This document shows positions 1 to 10,145 of a DNA stretch of 64,000 nt, in pieces. How positions within the stretch are numbered: position 1 is the first letter of the stretch; the number at the start of each line of letters is the position of its first letter. Source of the stretch: Phytophthora quininea (taxonomy: Eukaryota > Oomycota > Peronosporomycetes > Peronosporales > Peronosporaceae); NCBI GenBank assembly GCA_011947345.1, contig JAAVTG010000672.1, positions 620,001 to 684,000 on the forward strand, read 5' to 3'. The notes below the pieces were generated by a model that ran no database searches, had not been told where the DNA came from, and saw nothing but the letters and a program-made list of their open reading frames with translations. The translations under genes were made by a program, and so were the position numbers.

Positions 1-345
1 TCGTTCGGTTGGCATGGCCAAGTTACTGAAAGCTCTTTCCATTTCCACCAGATTTTGGTAGCTGCTCTTCCATGGTTAGTTGTGGCTGACACTCGTGTGG
101 ATGGCACTTCAACATCTAACAACGAGCGAATGGGGTCTCTGGTGCTCTGATCAGCATGACACCAGCCACTAGATGGCGTAGTGCTCGGTGTCATCCGACG
201 CTTTCTGTAGCTAGAAAGCGCTTGGAATTTTTTGCGAAGTGACAGTAAGTTGGTTAAGACTAGCTCCTTTCCTACAGAGGCTTCCTTGTGGGCAACGCCT
301 CCGTCGACTCTAGACCAGACGTTGCGCTTGATGAAATGCCTCTGA

Positions 346-429
346 TCATAATCAAGTGAGCCGCATCAACAGGCATCATCATCAGACTCTGATGATGCTG
401 CCTGTTGATGCGGCTCCACTTGATTATGA
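346..429. repeat. 84-bp near-perfect hairpin (foldback)
   Basis: Two arms of about 40 bases (346-385 and 390-429) are reverse complements, with one mismatch and one single-base indel around a loop of only about 3 bases. Each arm contains the segment AGCCGCATCAACAGGCA or its complement. No coding frame runs through it. It could be a small foldback transposon remnant, or a locus whose transcript would form a dsRNA stem. No target duplication was identified. Confidence 0.8.
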
Positions 430-747
430 AGCAAGCTAACGAAAGTGGCATGTTGACGCGGCGGCAGCTTGCCGTCTACGAGCGTTGTCGTCAACCTTGT
501 TCACCACTGCACCGCACTACACTTTCATAAGTTGAATATAGATGGCCTCATGTTCTTGCTCTGCTTGATGGGGTGTTTTGTTAGTGGGAGTTGCTTCAAC
601 AAGAAACCTTTAAGGTACTAGTAGTACTTGATATTGTATTTGGAGAGTATCGTCTCGAAGCACGTCAGTATCTTCGATGTTGATGCAGGTTCGTTGGCCG
701 CATCAACATCCGGCTGATACACACGTTGGGCTACCTGTATCTGATGG

Positions 748-1109
748 GGAAAACTATGGAGATCGAGGTTACGGAGATCGAGGCAACATAAAATGGAGTT
801 CTGAAAGTCCTTCAAACTTATGACAAACAGCACGAAGCCCAAATCGATGCCGGCGGTTTAAGGCTCGTGTGCGGAGCACGCGGACTTAAACCCCGGACCA
901 AGCATGTCTGATAGCTTGGCCACTGATCGAGCGAAGCGAGATGCCCCCTTTAGGGGTTGGGGGTTCTTAGGGTCACACAGGGCGAGCGCAGCGAGCGTAA
1001 GTTTTGGGTTTAGGCTGGGCGATAGATTTTAGCGCTCTATGAACTACAAACTCAGAATTCCATTTTATGTTGCCTCGATCTGCGTAACCTCGATCTCCAT
1101 AGTTTTTCC
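748..1109. mobile_element. 362-bp non-autonomous TIR element, Mutator-like MITE
   Basis: The ends are long terminal inverted repeats of about 57 bases: 748-804 pairs with the complement of about 1052-1109, with two mismatches and one single-base indel. The tips read GGAAAACTATGG and CCATAGTTTTTCC. The nine-base direct repeat ATCTGATGG flanks the element exactly (739-747 and 1110-1118). A 9-bp target duplication with long TIRs is the pattern of Mutator-superfamily MITEs. The interior has no transposase frame and holds further short palindromes, for example around 852-890. The boundaries are read directly; the superfamily is inferred from the duplication length. Confidence 0.8.
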
Positions 1110-1118
1110 ATCTGATGG

Positions 1119-2232
1119 GGTATCAAGCATCATGGAATGATGCGAAGCCCTGATCACAGCGGACGCACTTGGGCAAACCATGTACAGGAAGGCAGCAAGT
1201 ACCTTTTGGTCCTCAACTGATGGTCGGTAGAAGTCGTCGTCAAATCTTTTGTGGTGTCCGTGACATTTGGAGAATCTTTTGCAAAACGAGTACAGTGCGT
1301 GAGGTTGAGATTGGTTGTGCAGAGCATTTAGGATAAGGTCAGAGGACGATGGTCGTCACAGTAGTTGCAGGCCTATTTGCAGGCTCGTAGGTTGCCTGCC
1401 ACTGCCAGAGGTCAGTTGTGGTTTTACCGCGTTCAGAGCAAGAAACAGCAAGTAATCGTGCGTTGGGAGTTCCAGCTCCCAAGCTGTGTTCGACTCAAAA
1501 TGAGGAAACACAGATCTCCCTGCCAAATCTTCAAAGGTGGGACCAACAAAGAGCTGCCAGGTTGCAGAGTCGTGGAGCTGGATCAATATACTGAATTCCC
1601 TCGAACTTATCGGTACATAGAACTTCGATTCGCATAATGATCCGCTCACTATTAAATAAAAGGCTGGGCGACAACCTGGACTTGGCACAAAGGAAGGGCT
1701 CGAATTCGGCAAAGACGAGTCCTCACGGCGTGGCAAGTGGAGCCCCCCGCCGTACATACCATCTACATTTGCCGAGTGGACTGGGAACCAGGAGATTGTC
1801 CACTTACGCGAAAAGTGTCAGTCTTCGTTATAATGGTCAGAGGCTCGTTATTATAGTTTAGACGTGTATACGTGACTGTTATCACAAATTTGTAGGAAGT
1901 GATGCCCTCCATGTGGTGGTGGGGTTTTCATCCGAACTGTGCCAGCACTGCAGACTCTGTATTACAGTACTGTGCAGAGCTCACGGAGGAGCGAGTTCGA
2001 CAACACGAAGATATTTGTGGTGATTAGAGAAGCAAAGAAGAGCTCCTGCAAATTGTTCTTGCTGGTAAAGAAGAGGCTGCCGTCAGTACATTTTTGCGGA
2101 TTGTATTAATAACAACCCCTTAGTGGAAATTAGTAATATCGAATTTTATTATATACCCGCGATCAGACAGCCGTATCGATCTTCAGATGTGTTCTCATTA
2201 TTACGCACAGTCTGCAGCGAAACTTGGTTCGG
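1119..2232. other. Intergenic stretch, no convincing gene
   Basis: Nothing recognisable was found. A minus-strand ATG-started frame of 133 codons (1757 down to 1356) is the longest. It overlaps a similar-sized open frame on the other strand, has no recognisable motif and no initiator element, so I do not call it a gene. Confidence 0.5.
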
Positions 2233-2233
2233 A

Positions 2234-2250
2234 GCTCATTCAGCGATTCC
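2234..2250 (+). promoter_or_regulatory. Oomycete initiator (Inr) of the RXLR gene
   Basis: GCTCATTCAGCGATTCC matches the Phytophthora core promoter consensus GCTCATTYYNCAWTT. It lies 37 bases upstream of the ATG at 2287, the usual short 5' leader. It helps choose that ATG over the longer open frame beginning at 2224, which would start upstream of the presumed transcription start. Confidence 0.65.
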
Positions 2251-2286
2251 CCGTCGGCCACTCAAGCGTTCCTCAACAAACTCGCT

Positions 2287-2811
2287 ATGCGTCTTACGTC
2301 CGTCCTCATCGTGACCGCCGTCACTCTCCTCGCCAGTACCGAAGCTGCTTCCGAATCGGAACAGAAACTGTCGACCGTGGCCACGGCGAACGCCATTAAG
2401 GTCGACGCTCCCAAGAGATTCCTGAGAAGCAACCAGAACGACGATGACCCGGAGGACCCAGGCTCGGATGACAACGACCAGAACGACGAAGAGCGCTTCA
2501 TCTCGCTGACGAGGTACTTTCCCAGGTTCAGCGTGGCGGATGATGCCGTTAACGCTAAGGTTAACGCCGCTAAGGTTAACGCCGCTAGGGTTAACGCCGC
2601 TAAGGTTAAGGCTGCTGATGTGTTCCCCTTCCTGAAGGGTATAGACGCCAACCTGATGAAGAAAATCGAGAATGTCCGCGGCGCCAAGGGCAAAATCAAC
2701 AATTGGCTAGAGAATGGTCTCTCGTTCAAGGAGGTGAAGAAACAATTCGGAGCTGCTGATGCGTCTGACGACATGAAGAAAGCGATCAATCTGTACTCGG
2801 GGTCGACCTGA
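2287..2811 (+). CDS. Secreted RXLR-dEER effector protein
   Basis: The 174-residue protein begins with a signal peptide (residues 1 to about 20, hydrophobic core VLIVTAVTLLA). It carries the host-targeting motif RFLR at about residue 44 and an acidic stretch ending in DEER at about 65-68. These positions are textbook for Phytophthora RXLR effectors, which are secreted from haustoria and act inside plant cells. After dEER come five tandem VNAAK-type pentapeptides, then a charged helical C-terminus containing a NNWLENGLSF segment, which resembles part of a W-type motif. The start is set by the initiator 37 bases upstream and the signal peptide. An AATAAA is present about 77 bases after the stop (2888). 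There are no introns, as is usual for this family. The host target cannot be inferred. Confidence in the class is high; the exact family is unknown. Confidence 0.92.
   Translation: MRLTSVLIVTAVTLLASTEAASESEQKLSTVATANAIKVDAPKRFLRSNQNDDDPEDPGSDDNDQNDEERFISLTRYFPRFSVADDAVNAKVNAAKVNAARVNAAKVKAADVFPFLKGIDANLMKKIENVRGAKGKINNWLENGLSFKEVKKQFGAADASDDMKKAINLYSGST
2548..2619 (+). repeat. 15-bp coding minisatellite (VNAAK repeats)
   Basis: The unit gttaacgccgctaag recurs in tandem inside the effector gene as five units. The first is 12 bases (VNAK), then VNAAK, VNAAR, VNAAK, and a diverged VKAAD. It is in frame and lies just after the dEER motif, where it would add or remove five residues per unit. Confidence 0.9.
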
Positions 2812-4178
2812 GCAAGAAGCAGAGCGCTGTTGCTGCTCCGTAAGCGGATTTTGCTCACGGGTCCCTAAGGGTCACTTTGATGTCGTTAATAAACGCGTTT
2901 GACTTTACTGATTGCTTCCAGCTCTTCACCTTATCTCTATCCACCGTCCTCGTATTTCCTCAGTTCTCTACAAGAAGCCATATGGGGGGCAGAGCTGCTC
3001 ATTTATCGGGTAATGAGGCTAACCTCAGAGTGTCGCGTAGCTCGACAAACTGAGGCAGCCCCCAAAGGAGTGGAGTGGTGGGGTGTAAAAATTTGCGCTT
3101 GGGCCGAGACATTCGAGGTCTGCACGCGCTTGATCTTGTCGCTGGAGGCTCGTTGCGGTGACGCAGCCAAAGACTGAATGAGAGCTCTGTTGAACCGACT
3201 CCGCCGAAACTACCGCAGCAGGACTCGGACACCTACGTTTGGCTGCCACCGGCCGGTTGTAGGACAATGCGAGACGAAACGCCTGCCTCGGCGAAGTCGT
3301 TTGCAGCGTCGCGGATCAAAATCCGCCGCAGGGGTTCTTGTCGTGCCCTGACATCCTCATGCTCTTGTCGGACAATCCATTGACGCTGCTTGATGGATCT
3401 TGGTACATTTGTGCACATGGCCTTCTTTCCGATCCAACCCGAAAAACTTGTTTCCTTCGAACTTCGTTCGCCGGGAACTTTGCATCTTCTTCATCATCGT
3501 GGTACGGCTTCTCTGATCACTGGCGCCTTCCCCACTCTCGCCGTCGTCGTCTCTTTGGTCGTGGTCCATATAGCCCTGGTATTCTTCACGACAAAGCTGT
3601 CCATCGTCGCCGTCTTGTCCGTCTTTACTTGGATGGAAGTTGAAGGCAAAAGTCGAATCAACGATCTCGATATTGCTGCATCATGCAAGCAAGATCCAGA
3701 TTACTGTACCAGACGCAGTACAACGAAACGGGTGTAGGAGTTTCGGGACTATGGAGGGTCTGCTTCTTGTGGGATACGACTATTCATTCCCTTTCGTGGC
3801 GATGACAAGCGACTGAGACGGTGATCGAGGCCCTCGATCGCAGATCGAATCCGCTCAAAGTCACGATGGAGCAGTCGACGAAGTACAAGTGTCCAACTTA
3901 GTCTGACAGTCTGAGGCCATCCGTGACTGGGATGGTCGCTGCGGAAATAGCCACTTTGTTCCACTACTTGCAGATCTCTTCGGGGACGACGCTCTTCTAC
4001 AAGTCAGCATTGAATTTATTATCGCTGTACAAGTGGGGAAAATTATCCTCTTGACGTGATCCATAACTACCACGAACGTCAACAAATTCTTCAGCGGAAA
4101 ACTATGGTGAAGCCTGAGTCAGCTCCGAACGTGACGTGAACAGAAAGCCTCAAAGCTTTCTTTCGGAGGATTGCAGCG
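2812..4178 (+). other. Degraded sequence, possible 5' relic of the LRR gene
   Basis: No intact gene. On the plus strand a frame at 3390-3737 encodes a strongly hydrophobic stretch (about 3510-3640) that could be two membrane segments. Short open pieces separated by stops continue to about 4090. Oomycete LRR proteins of the family found immediately downstream have multi-spanning N-termini, so this may be the decayed front of the same gene. That is inference; no diagnostic motif is visible. Confidence 0.3.
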
Positions 4179-5435
4179 ATGGCAACGTTCAAGCCGAAAG
4201 TCGGCAAACATTTCTTAGTCAAACTCTTACTCTCGCTGGTCTTTCTCGTTGCGGGGGTCTTCAATTTCGTCTATTCATTCGGAGTTGTGCGGTCCAGTAC
4301 AGAGCTCTGCATCAAGTACGATGAGTGCGCCGTCGTCAGCTACCAGTGGAATTTCGGTTATCAACACTGCAGGTGTCTAGTCTTCGCCGATCGACAGTTG
4401 AATCCACGACGTATGCGGAATGGACAGATCCCGTGGACACAACCGATAATTTGGCAAAGCTTGCAACTACTGGGGAATTACGCATCGTGCAGATTATTAA
4501 CCGAACTGTACCAGCACTACCCGAGTAGCTTGGTCAACGTCGTCAACTCGAGCAGCTGATTTTGGCCTACACCAAGATCGAAAGCTAACCAGACTGGTTC
4601 TCCGAGTTCTTGCAGCTGTAATACTTGTAAGTTGGACCTCTTAATTATTATTTTATGATTCTTAATAGATTACCACGACTGCTTAGCCACGTGGGAGATT
4701 TCCACCAGCACGAGACTGCAAACAATTTCCGATGGATTCTTCGACAACATACCGAATTTGATGTTCTTGCATCTCGGCAGCATCCCAACGTTGACACGCT
4801 CCCGTCCCCCATCTGCGTTGACAAACCTCCGCTACTTGACGTTAGCCGCGGTTAGTTCCCGTCGTGAAATTGCACGCTTTACGGGGTGGGAAGAGTGACC
4901 GATCTCAACACCATCCACGCTCTACGAGCTCTGGCGCTGCCTGCTTTGGGTCCGGCGCTGCCTTCCTTGGGTCCTCTGTCAAGTCTCTCCTCTTTCGGAG
5001 TACGAGCTCGAAGTGCAGTGTGTTGCAACGGATACATCCGAGGAACTTGCAACATGGTCGAGTCTCGATGTCTACCGATAGCGGGGAGAAATAGCCGCTA
5101 CAATAGACCGATGGACGCGCTCCTGTCGGCGATGTGGCTGTTTTGCAACGTTTAATGACACAGTTTGTCCGAGTTCGCCGCGCTCGACCGAGAAGCGACG
5201 GCGCCAACGAAATACTCATCGGATGAATTGTGTGGAGGGGTCAACTACAAGCAGTGCAGTCTAAATGGCGCCCAAGGGATCTGCTACAACACCCGAATGA
5301 TGGTGGTTGAATTGCGTGACGGATACCAAGTACATCGCTACGAGGCAGCTGCAGATCCAACGAGGCGTTGGCGATATCTGTGACCCTGCCATTGAAGCCT
5401 GGCTTGGATGTGAGCGACCAAACAATGCAACATAG
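4179..5435 (+). pseudogene. Decayed membrane LRR protein gene (copy 1)
   Basis: The order is a hydrophobic segment (FLVKLLLSLVFLVAGVF, about 4220-4280), a cysteine-bearing region, LRR-like pieces, and a cysteine-rich C-terminus with CCNGYIRGTCN, YKQCSLNGAQGICYN and EAWLGCE. This layout matches a Phytophthora LRR protein family I know only as uncharacterised. LRR-like pieces are LEQLILAYTKIES, DWFSEFLQL and LPNLMFLHLGSIP TLTR. The gene is broken by a frame change at about 4405, in-frame stops at 4526-4528 and within the LRR at about 4586, and several later frame changes. Part of it (4752-5435) is duplicated at 9467-10145. It ends 9 bases before the tail of a transporter gene fragment on the other strand, as in the second copy. 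These lesions include stops, so it is a true pseudogene and not just a sequencing artefact. Confidence 0.75.
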
Positions 5436-5548
5436 ATTTGAGACTTAAACGATATGGAAAGCAGGGTCGCTCTTAGGCTTCTCCTCTTTGCCTTTGATGC
5501 TGATGACCCACTTGCCGCAGACACTGAAGTGGTAGCCGGAGTCGAAGC
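4752..5548 (+). repeat. Direct duplicate A: LRR tail plus transporter tail
   Basis: This block is nearly identical to 9467-10258 in the same orientation, differing by three small indels (1, 3 and 1 bases) and a few substitutions. It contains the 3' part of the LRR pseudogene and the last ~34 codons of a transporter on the opposite strand. Homology stops abruptly at 5548, inside the transporter reading frame, so this is the copied, incomplete version. Confidence 0.93.
5445..5548 (-). pseudogene. 3' fragment of an MFS transporter gene
   Basis: Reading on the minus strand, the fragment encodes FDSGYHFSVCGKWVISIKG and the rest of the tail through to the stop at 5445. It matches the end of the intact transporter at 10155-11804 with a few substitutions. 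Upstream of 5548 the sequence is unrelated, so no functional product is expected. Confidence 0.9.
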
Positions 5549-5822
5549 TTTTCCACTTTGCAAGTTGGAACGACGTCATTTTTCCCGCGACACGAGCGTC
5601 AACTTGGTGGCGTAAAGAGCTGCTACCGTGTAATACGACGGCATCTTGCATGGTTTGACACACGACGGCTTCCGCAAGGTTGTGTTTCAGCAACAGCTCC
5701 CAGACCGAACCAAGTCTGGACACACAACATTTCTTTCCAAGATATAAGGCTTCTTGCTGCCAGGTACAGGAAAAGAAGGCCTCAAACGAAATAGAAGGCA
5801 GTGCCACCGTAACCGTGCCAGT
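5549..5822. other. Unrelated 274-bp filler between duplicated blocks
   Basis: This stretch lies between direct duplicate A and the left inverted-repeat arm and has no counterpart at the other copy, where the two blocks abut directly. No gene or repeat was recognised in it. Confidence 0.5.
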
Positions 5823-5866
5823 GCAACCTCAAAATGCATTCTTGATTTACCAAGATGGTTGCCCTC

Positions 5867-6924
5867 TTACAGGTACTGGCTGCGCATCAGAGCGAACTGG
5901 TCGAGCTCGGGCAGCTTCGGCACGAACTTGACGACGGCGTCGATCTTGGCCTTGACCTCGGGCGTGATCTTGCTCTCGAACTGGAGCGCCTGCAGCGTCT
6001 CCTCCAGCTGAGCCGGGCGACTCGCCCCAAGCAGAACCGTTGACACGTTTTCGTTGGAGACGACCCAAGCGATGGCCATCTGCGCCAGCGAGCAGCCCAA
6101 CTCGTCGGCGATCGGCTTGAGCTTGTCGGCGATCTCCACGCCCTCAGCGAAGCCTTCGTCGAAGTGGCCGGACTGGAACATAGCGGACGCGTAGCGAGAG
6201 CCTTCGGGTTTGCCCGCGCTGTACTTGCCCGTGAGGATGCCCATGGACAGCGGAGACCACGTGGTCAGTCCCAGCCTGTACTTCTTGTACAGACCGGCCA
6301 GGTCGAACTCGACGCGCGAGCGCTCGAGGATGTTGTACTGTGGCTGCTCCACCACCGGACGGACCAAACCCAAGCGGTCGGCGATCTCGCACGCCTCGAG
6401 GATGTCGGCCGAGCTCCACTCACTGGTGCCCCAGTAGAAGGCCCAGCCTTGCTCGATCACGAAGTTCATGGCTCGCACGGTCTCCTCGATGGGGTGTGCG
6501 GATCCGACCGGTGGCAGAAGATGACGTCGACGTAGTCGAGGCCCAGTCGCCTGAGCGAGGCCTTGGCGCCTTCAATAACGTGCTTGCGGCTCACACCGGA
6601 GGCGTTGGGTCCCGGCTTGGTGCCTGTAAAGAGCTTGGTGGTGATCACCAGGTCCTCGCGACTCCACACTCCTTCGGCGACGCCTCTCTCGATGGCCCTG
6701 CCCAGCATCACCTCAGCCTTGCCGCTGCCGTAGGCCTCGGCGCAGTCGAAGAAGTTGACGCCGTGCTTGTAGGCGAGACCCATCATCTCGTACCATCCGT
6801 CGCCCTCGTACTTGGACTCGTCGCTCATGAAGGCGCCAAGTCCGAACTTGGATACGAGCAGACCCGAATTCCCCATGAACCGGTACGTCATCTTGGCGGA
6901 GCTACTGTCAGCGGAGAGTTCCAT
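5867..6924 (-). CDS. Aldo-keto reductase, Kv-beta-like (left copy, frameshifted)
   Basis: Encodes an NADPH-dependent aldo-keto reductase of the voltage-gated K+ channel beta-subunit group (AKR6-like), a cytosolic TIM-barrel oxidoreductase. Visible hallmarks are NFFDCAEAYGSGKAE (catalytic Asp and Tyr), VITTKLF (catalytic Lys), SLRRLGLDYVDVIFCHR, YWGTSEWS, LTTWSPLSMGILTGKY and VLLGASRPAQLEE (cofactor end). At about 6491-6494 one base is missing from a C-run in codons HTP-IEETVRAM, so the frame breaks in the middle. Restoring it gives 352 residues, the family's usual size. The identical lesion is in the right copy. Either both copies are dead, or it is a systematic consensus error at a homopolymer. 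The chosen ATG follows the initiator by about 50 bases. Confidence 0.85.
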
Positions 6925-6975
6925 GGCGGAGTGAGTGAACGGTGGGGTGAGTAGTTGGAGCTGAGGAGGACGAAG

Positions 6976-6992
6976 CGAATTCGACAATGAGC
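6976..6992 (-). promoter_or_regulatory. Initiator element of the left aldo-keto reductase
   Basis: Minus-strand mirror of the element at 8298-8314 (GCTCATTGTCGAATTCG), close to the Phytophthora Inr consensus, 52 bases upstream of the ATG at 6924. Confidence 0.6.
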
Positions 6993-7334
6993 AAGACACT
7001 GGGCGTAGTGGAAGCAGCACCCGATTGGCCTCGGGCCAAGGTGGTCGACAGCGCGTCAAGTCTTGTACGCAAGCAACCAGTACGATACAGTAATCTAGCA
7101 ATCCATTTCGTAGGTTAGGCGAGATGTAGGATCGGTAGCGGAAAGCCCTAACGTGAGCGCTTCCAAAGGTAATACCTTGAAGGTACAGCCGACCGGTTTG
7201 GATTAGTGATCTCGGCTAAGCAGGGGTCCAGTGGAATCGATGCGTATATGAATGGAAAGCCACTGCCGGCATTATCATGCTGTATCTCCTTGTCGGGATG
7301 GGAAATGTTTATGAATAAGTTGTTTACTCAATGC

Positions 7335-7955
7335 ACCCCGATCATCCCGGAGCACGGATGGAGAAATGTTTATGAATAATTATTTAATGGTAATCCCAGC
7401 TGTGCACTCCCCAAGAAGCGTCCATGAAGTATCTCCTGTACTGGTCGGCGACGAGAACAAGGTTACTGAGTAGATGTCGTCATGGAAATGCGTGCACTTT
7501 GATCGCCTACAGGCGGTTGAAGTCGTATGTACGGCCAGAAGTCTCATCTAATGCTTCTTCCCACACGAGCACATCGATGATGTTTCTATCCGAGGTATCC
7601 CAAGTATTGCATCATCTTCCAGATAGAAAGCAGTGCCTTCGTCGCTGCACACCCTCGGGTCTTCGCTCTTCGTCCCAACGCGTTATTTGTCAATGACTTC
7701 GGCTGTCTACGAGCTCCCCAACTTTCTGTAGTTAATAGCATTTGTACATCACCGCAAGTTGAGAAGTCCTGACAACAATATAGTTAAACTTCATTCCTCT
7801 AGAAAGCAGTGCCAAGCTGACAGTCAAATTAATCGAGACACCGCCAAAGCTCTCATTGCCGAAAAGCTCCAGGCTGCGCAACTAGCCCAGCTGGACGGTC
7901 ATGCAATACTTGGGATACTTCTGATACCAAAGGTACTTGATTGATGAGCTCGGGC
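7335..7955. other. 621-bp spacer of the inverted repeat
   Basis: This single-copy centre between the arms has no convincing gene. A short piece, GAAATGTTTATGAATAA, occurs at the end of the left arm (7304-7320) and again at about 7362-7378 inside the spacer, a possible microhomology trace of the rearrangement. Confidence 0.6.
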
Positions 7956-8297
7956 GCATTGAGTAAACAACTTATTCATAAACATTTCCCATCCCGACAA
8001 GGAGATACAGCATGATAATGCCGGCAGTGGCTTTCCATTCATATACGCATCGATTCCACTGGACCCCTGCTTAGCCGAGATCACTAATCCAAACCGGTCG
8101 GCTGTACCTTCAAGGTATTACCTTTGGAAGCGCTCACGTTAGGGCTTTCCGCTACCGATCCTACATCTCGCCTAACCTACGAAATGGATTGCTAGATTAC
8201 TGTATCGTACTGGTTGCTTGCGTACAAGACTTGACGCGCTGTCGACCACCTTGGCCCGAGGCCAATCGGGTGCTGCTTCCACTACGCCCAGTGTCTT

Positions 8298-8314
8298 GCT
8301 CATTGTCGAATTCG
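8298..8314 (+). promoter_or_regulatory. Initiator element of the right aldo-keto reductase
   Basis: GCTCATTGTCGAATTCG fits the oomycete Inr consensus and sits 52 bases upstream of the ATG at 8366. The longer upstream open frame (from 8189) would start with a non-ATG codon before this element and is rejected. Confidence 0.6.
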
Positions 8315-8365
8315 CTTCGTCCTCCTCAGCTCCAACTACTCACCCCACCGTTCACTCACTCCGCC

Positions 8366-9423
8366 ATGGAACTCTCCGCTGACAGTAGCTCCGCCAAGAT
8401 GACGTACCGGTTCATGGGGAATTCGGGTCTGCTCGTATCCAAGTTCGGACTTGGCGCCTTCATGAGCGACGAGTCCAAGTACGAGGGCGACGGATGGTAC
8501 GAGATGATGGGTCTCGCCTACAAGCACGGCGTCAACTTCTTCGACTGCGCCGAGGCCTACGGCAGCGGCAAGGCTGAGGTGATGCTGGGCAGGGCCATCG
8601 AGAGAGGCGTCGCCGAAGGAGTGTGGAGTCGCGAGGACCTGGTGATCACCACCAAGCTCTTTACAGGCACCAAGCCGGGACCCAACGCCTCCGGTGTGAG
8701 CCGCAAGCACGTTATTGAAGGCGCCAAGGCCTCGCTCAGGCGACTGGGCCTCGACTACGTCGACGTCATCTTCTGCCACCGGTCGGATCCGCACACCCCA
8801 TCGAGGAGACCGTGCGAGCCATGAACTTCGTGATCGAGCAAGGCTGGGCCTTCTACTGGGGCACCAGTGAGTGGAGCTCGGCCGACATCCTCGAGGCGTG
8901 CGAGATCGCCGACCGCTTGGGTTTGGTCCGTCCGGTGGTGGAGCAGCCACAGTACAACATCCTCGAGCGCTCGCGCGTCGAGTTCGACCTGGCCGGTCTG
9001 TACAAGAAGTACAGGCTGGGACTGACCACGTGGTCTCCGCTGTCCATGGGCATCCTCACGGGCAAGTACAGCGCGGGCAAACCCGAAGGCTCTCGCTACG
9101 CGTCCGCTATGTTCCAGTCCGGCCACTTCGACGAAGGCTTCGCTGAGGGCGTGGAGATCGCCGACAAGCTCAAGCCGATCGCCGACGAGTTGGGCTGCTC
9201 GCTGGCGCAGATGGCCATCGCTTGGGTCGTCTCCAACGAAAACGTGTCAACGGTTCTGCTTGGGGCGAGTCGCCCGGCTCAGCTGGAGGAGACGCTGCAG
9301 GCGCTCCAGTTCGAGAGCAAGATCACGCCCGAGGTCAAGGCCAAGATCGACGCCGTCGTCAAGTTCGTGCCGAAGCTGCCCGAGCTCGACCAGTTCGCTC
9401 TGATGCGCAGCCAGTACCTGTAA
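8366..9423 (+). CDS. Aldo-keto reductase, Kv-beta-like (right copy, frameshifted)
   Basis: Identical in sequence to the left copy (5867-6924) and in opposite orientation. It has the same catalytic tetrad region (NFFDCAEAYGSGKAE, VITTKLF), the same cofactor-binding end (VLLGASRPAQ) and the same missing base in the C-run at 8796-8799. Adding one base makes the length 1059, exactly 353 codons including stop, so a single indel explains the break. The two genes are transcribed divergently from the spacer. Which copy is ancestral is unclear, but only the right one sits beside the full transporter locus. Confidence 0.85.
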
Positions 9424-9466
9424 GAGGGCAACCGTCTTGGTAAATCAAGAATGCATTTTGAGGTTG

Positions 9467-10145
9467 CCGAATTTGATGTTCTTGCATCTCGGCAGCATCC
9501 CAACGTTGACACGCTCCCGTCCCCCATCTGCGTTGACAAACCTCCGCTACTTGACGTTAGCCGCGGTTAGTTCCGTCGTGAAATTGCACGCTTTACGGGG
9601 TGGGAAGAGTGACCGATCTCAACACCATCCACGCTCTACGAGCTCTGGCGCTGCCTGCTTTGGGTCCGGCGCCTTCCTTGGGTCCTCTGTCAAGTCTCTC
9701 CTCTTTCGGAGTACGAGCTCGAAGTGCAGTGTGTTGCAACGGATACATCCGAGGAACTTGCAACATGGTCGAGTCTCGATGTCTACCGATAGCGGGGAGA
9801 AATAGCCGCTACAATAGACCGATGGACGCGCTCCTGTCGGCGATGTGGCTGTTTTGCAACGTTTAATGACACAGTTTGTCCGAGTTCGCCGCGCTCGACC
9901 GAGAAGCGACGGCGCCAACGAAATACTCATCGGATGAATTGTGTGGAGGGTCAACTACAAGCAGTGCAGTCTAAATGGCGCCCAAGGGATCTGCTACAAC
10001 ACCCGAATGATGGTGGTTGAATTGCGTGACGGATACCAAGTACATCGCTACGAGGCAGCTGCAGATCCAACGAGGCGTTGGCGATATCTGTGACCCTGCC
10101 ATTGAAGCCTGGCTTGGATGTGAGCGACCAAACAATGCAACATAG
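9467..10145 (+). pseudogene. LRR protein gene, 3' fragment (copy 2)
   Basis: Holds LPNLMFLHLGSIPTLTR, NLRYLTLAAVSS, then CCNGYIRGTCNM, YKQCSLNGAQGICYN and EAWLGCERPNNAT before a TAG at 10143-10145. The 5' half (membrane segment and first LRRs) is absent, replaced by the inverted-repeat arm, and the frame changes at least twice. It is convergent with the transporter gene, the stop codons being 9 bases apart. Confidence 0.8.

Larger units (their letters stand above)
5823..7334. repeat. Inverted repeat, left arm (1512 bp)
   Basis: Position x in this arm pairs with 15290-x in the right arm (7956-9467), with no indels found. I found one mismatch, at 5856/9434. Every open frame in one arm recurs, residue for residue, in the other. 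The arm carries a complete aldo-keto reductase gene with its initiator element. It ends at 7334, where the sequences diverge after the shared ACTCAATGC. Confidence 0.95.
7956..9467. repeat. Inverted repeat, right arm (1512 bp)
   Basis: Reverse complement of 5823-7334 with one detected mismatch. Its outer end (9467) abuts, base to base, the second copy of the LRR tail (direct duplicate A'). Confidence 0.95.

Noticed and set aside
1356..1757. 133-codon minus-strand frame
   Set aside because: It has an ATG but overlaps an equally open plus frame and has no recognisable feature.
6340..6954. 204-codon plus-strand frame across the aldo-keto reductase (and its mirror 8336-8950)
   Set aside because: Antisense of a clear reductase; low-complexity residues, no homology pattern.
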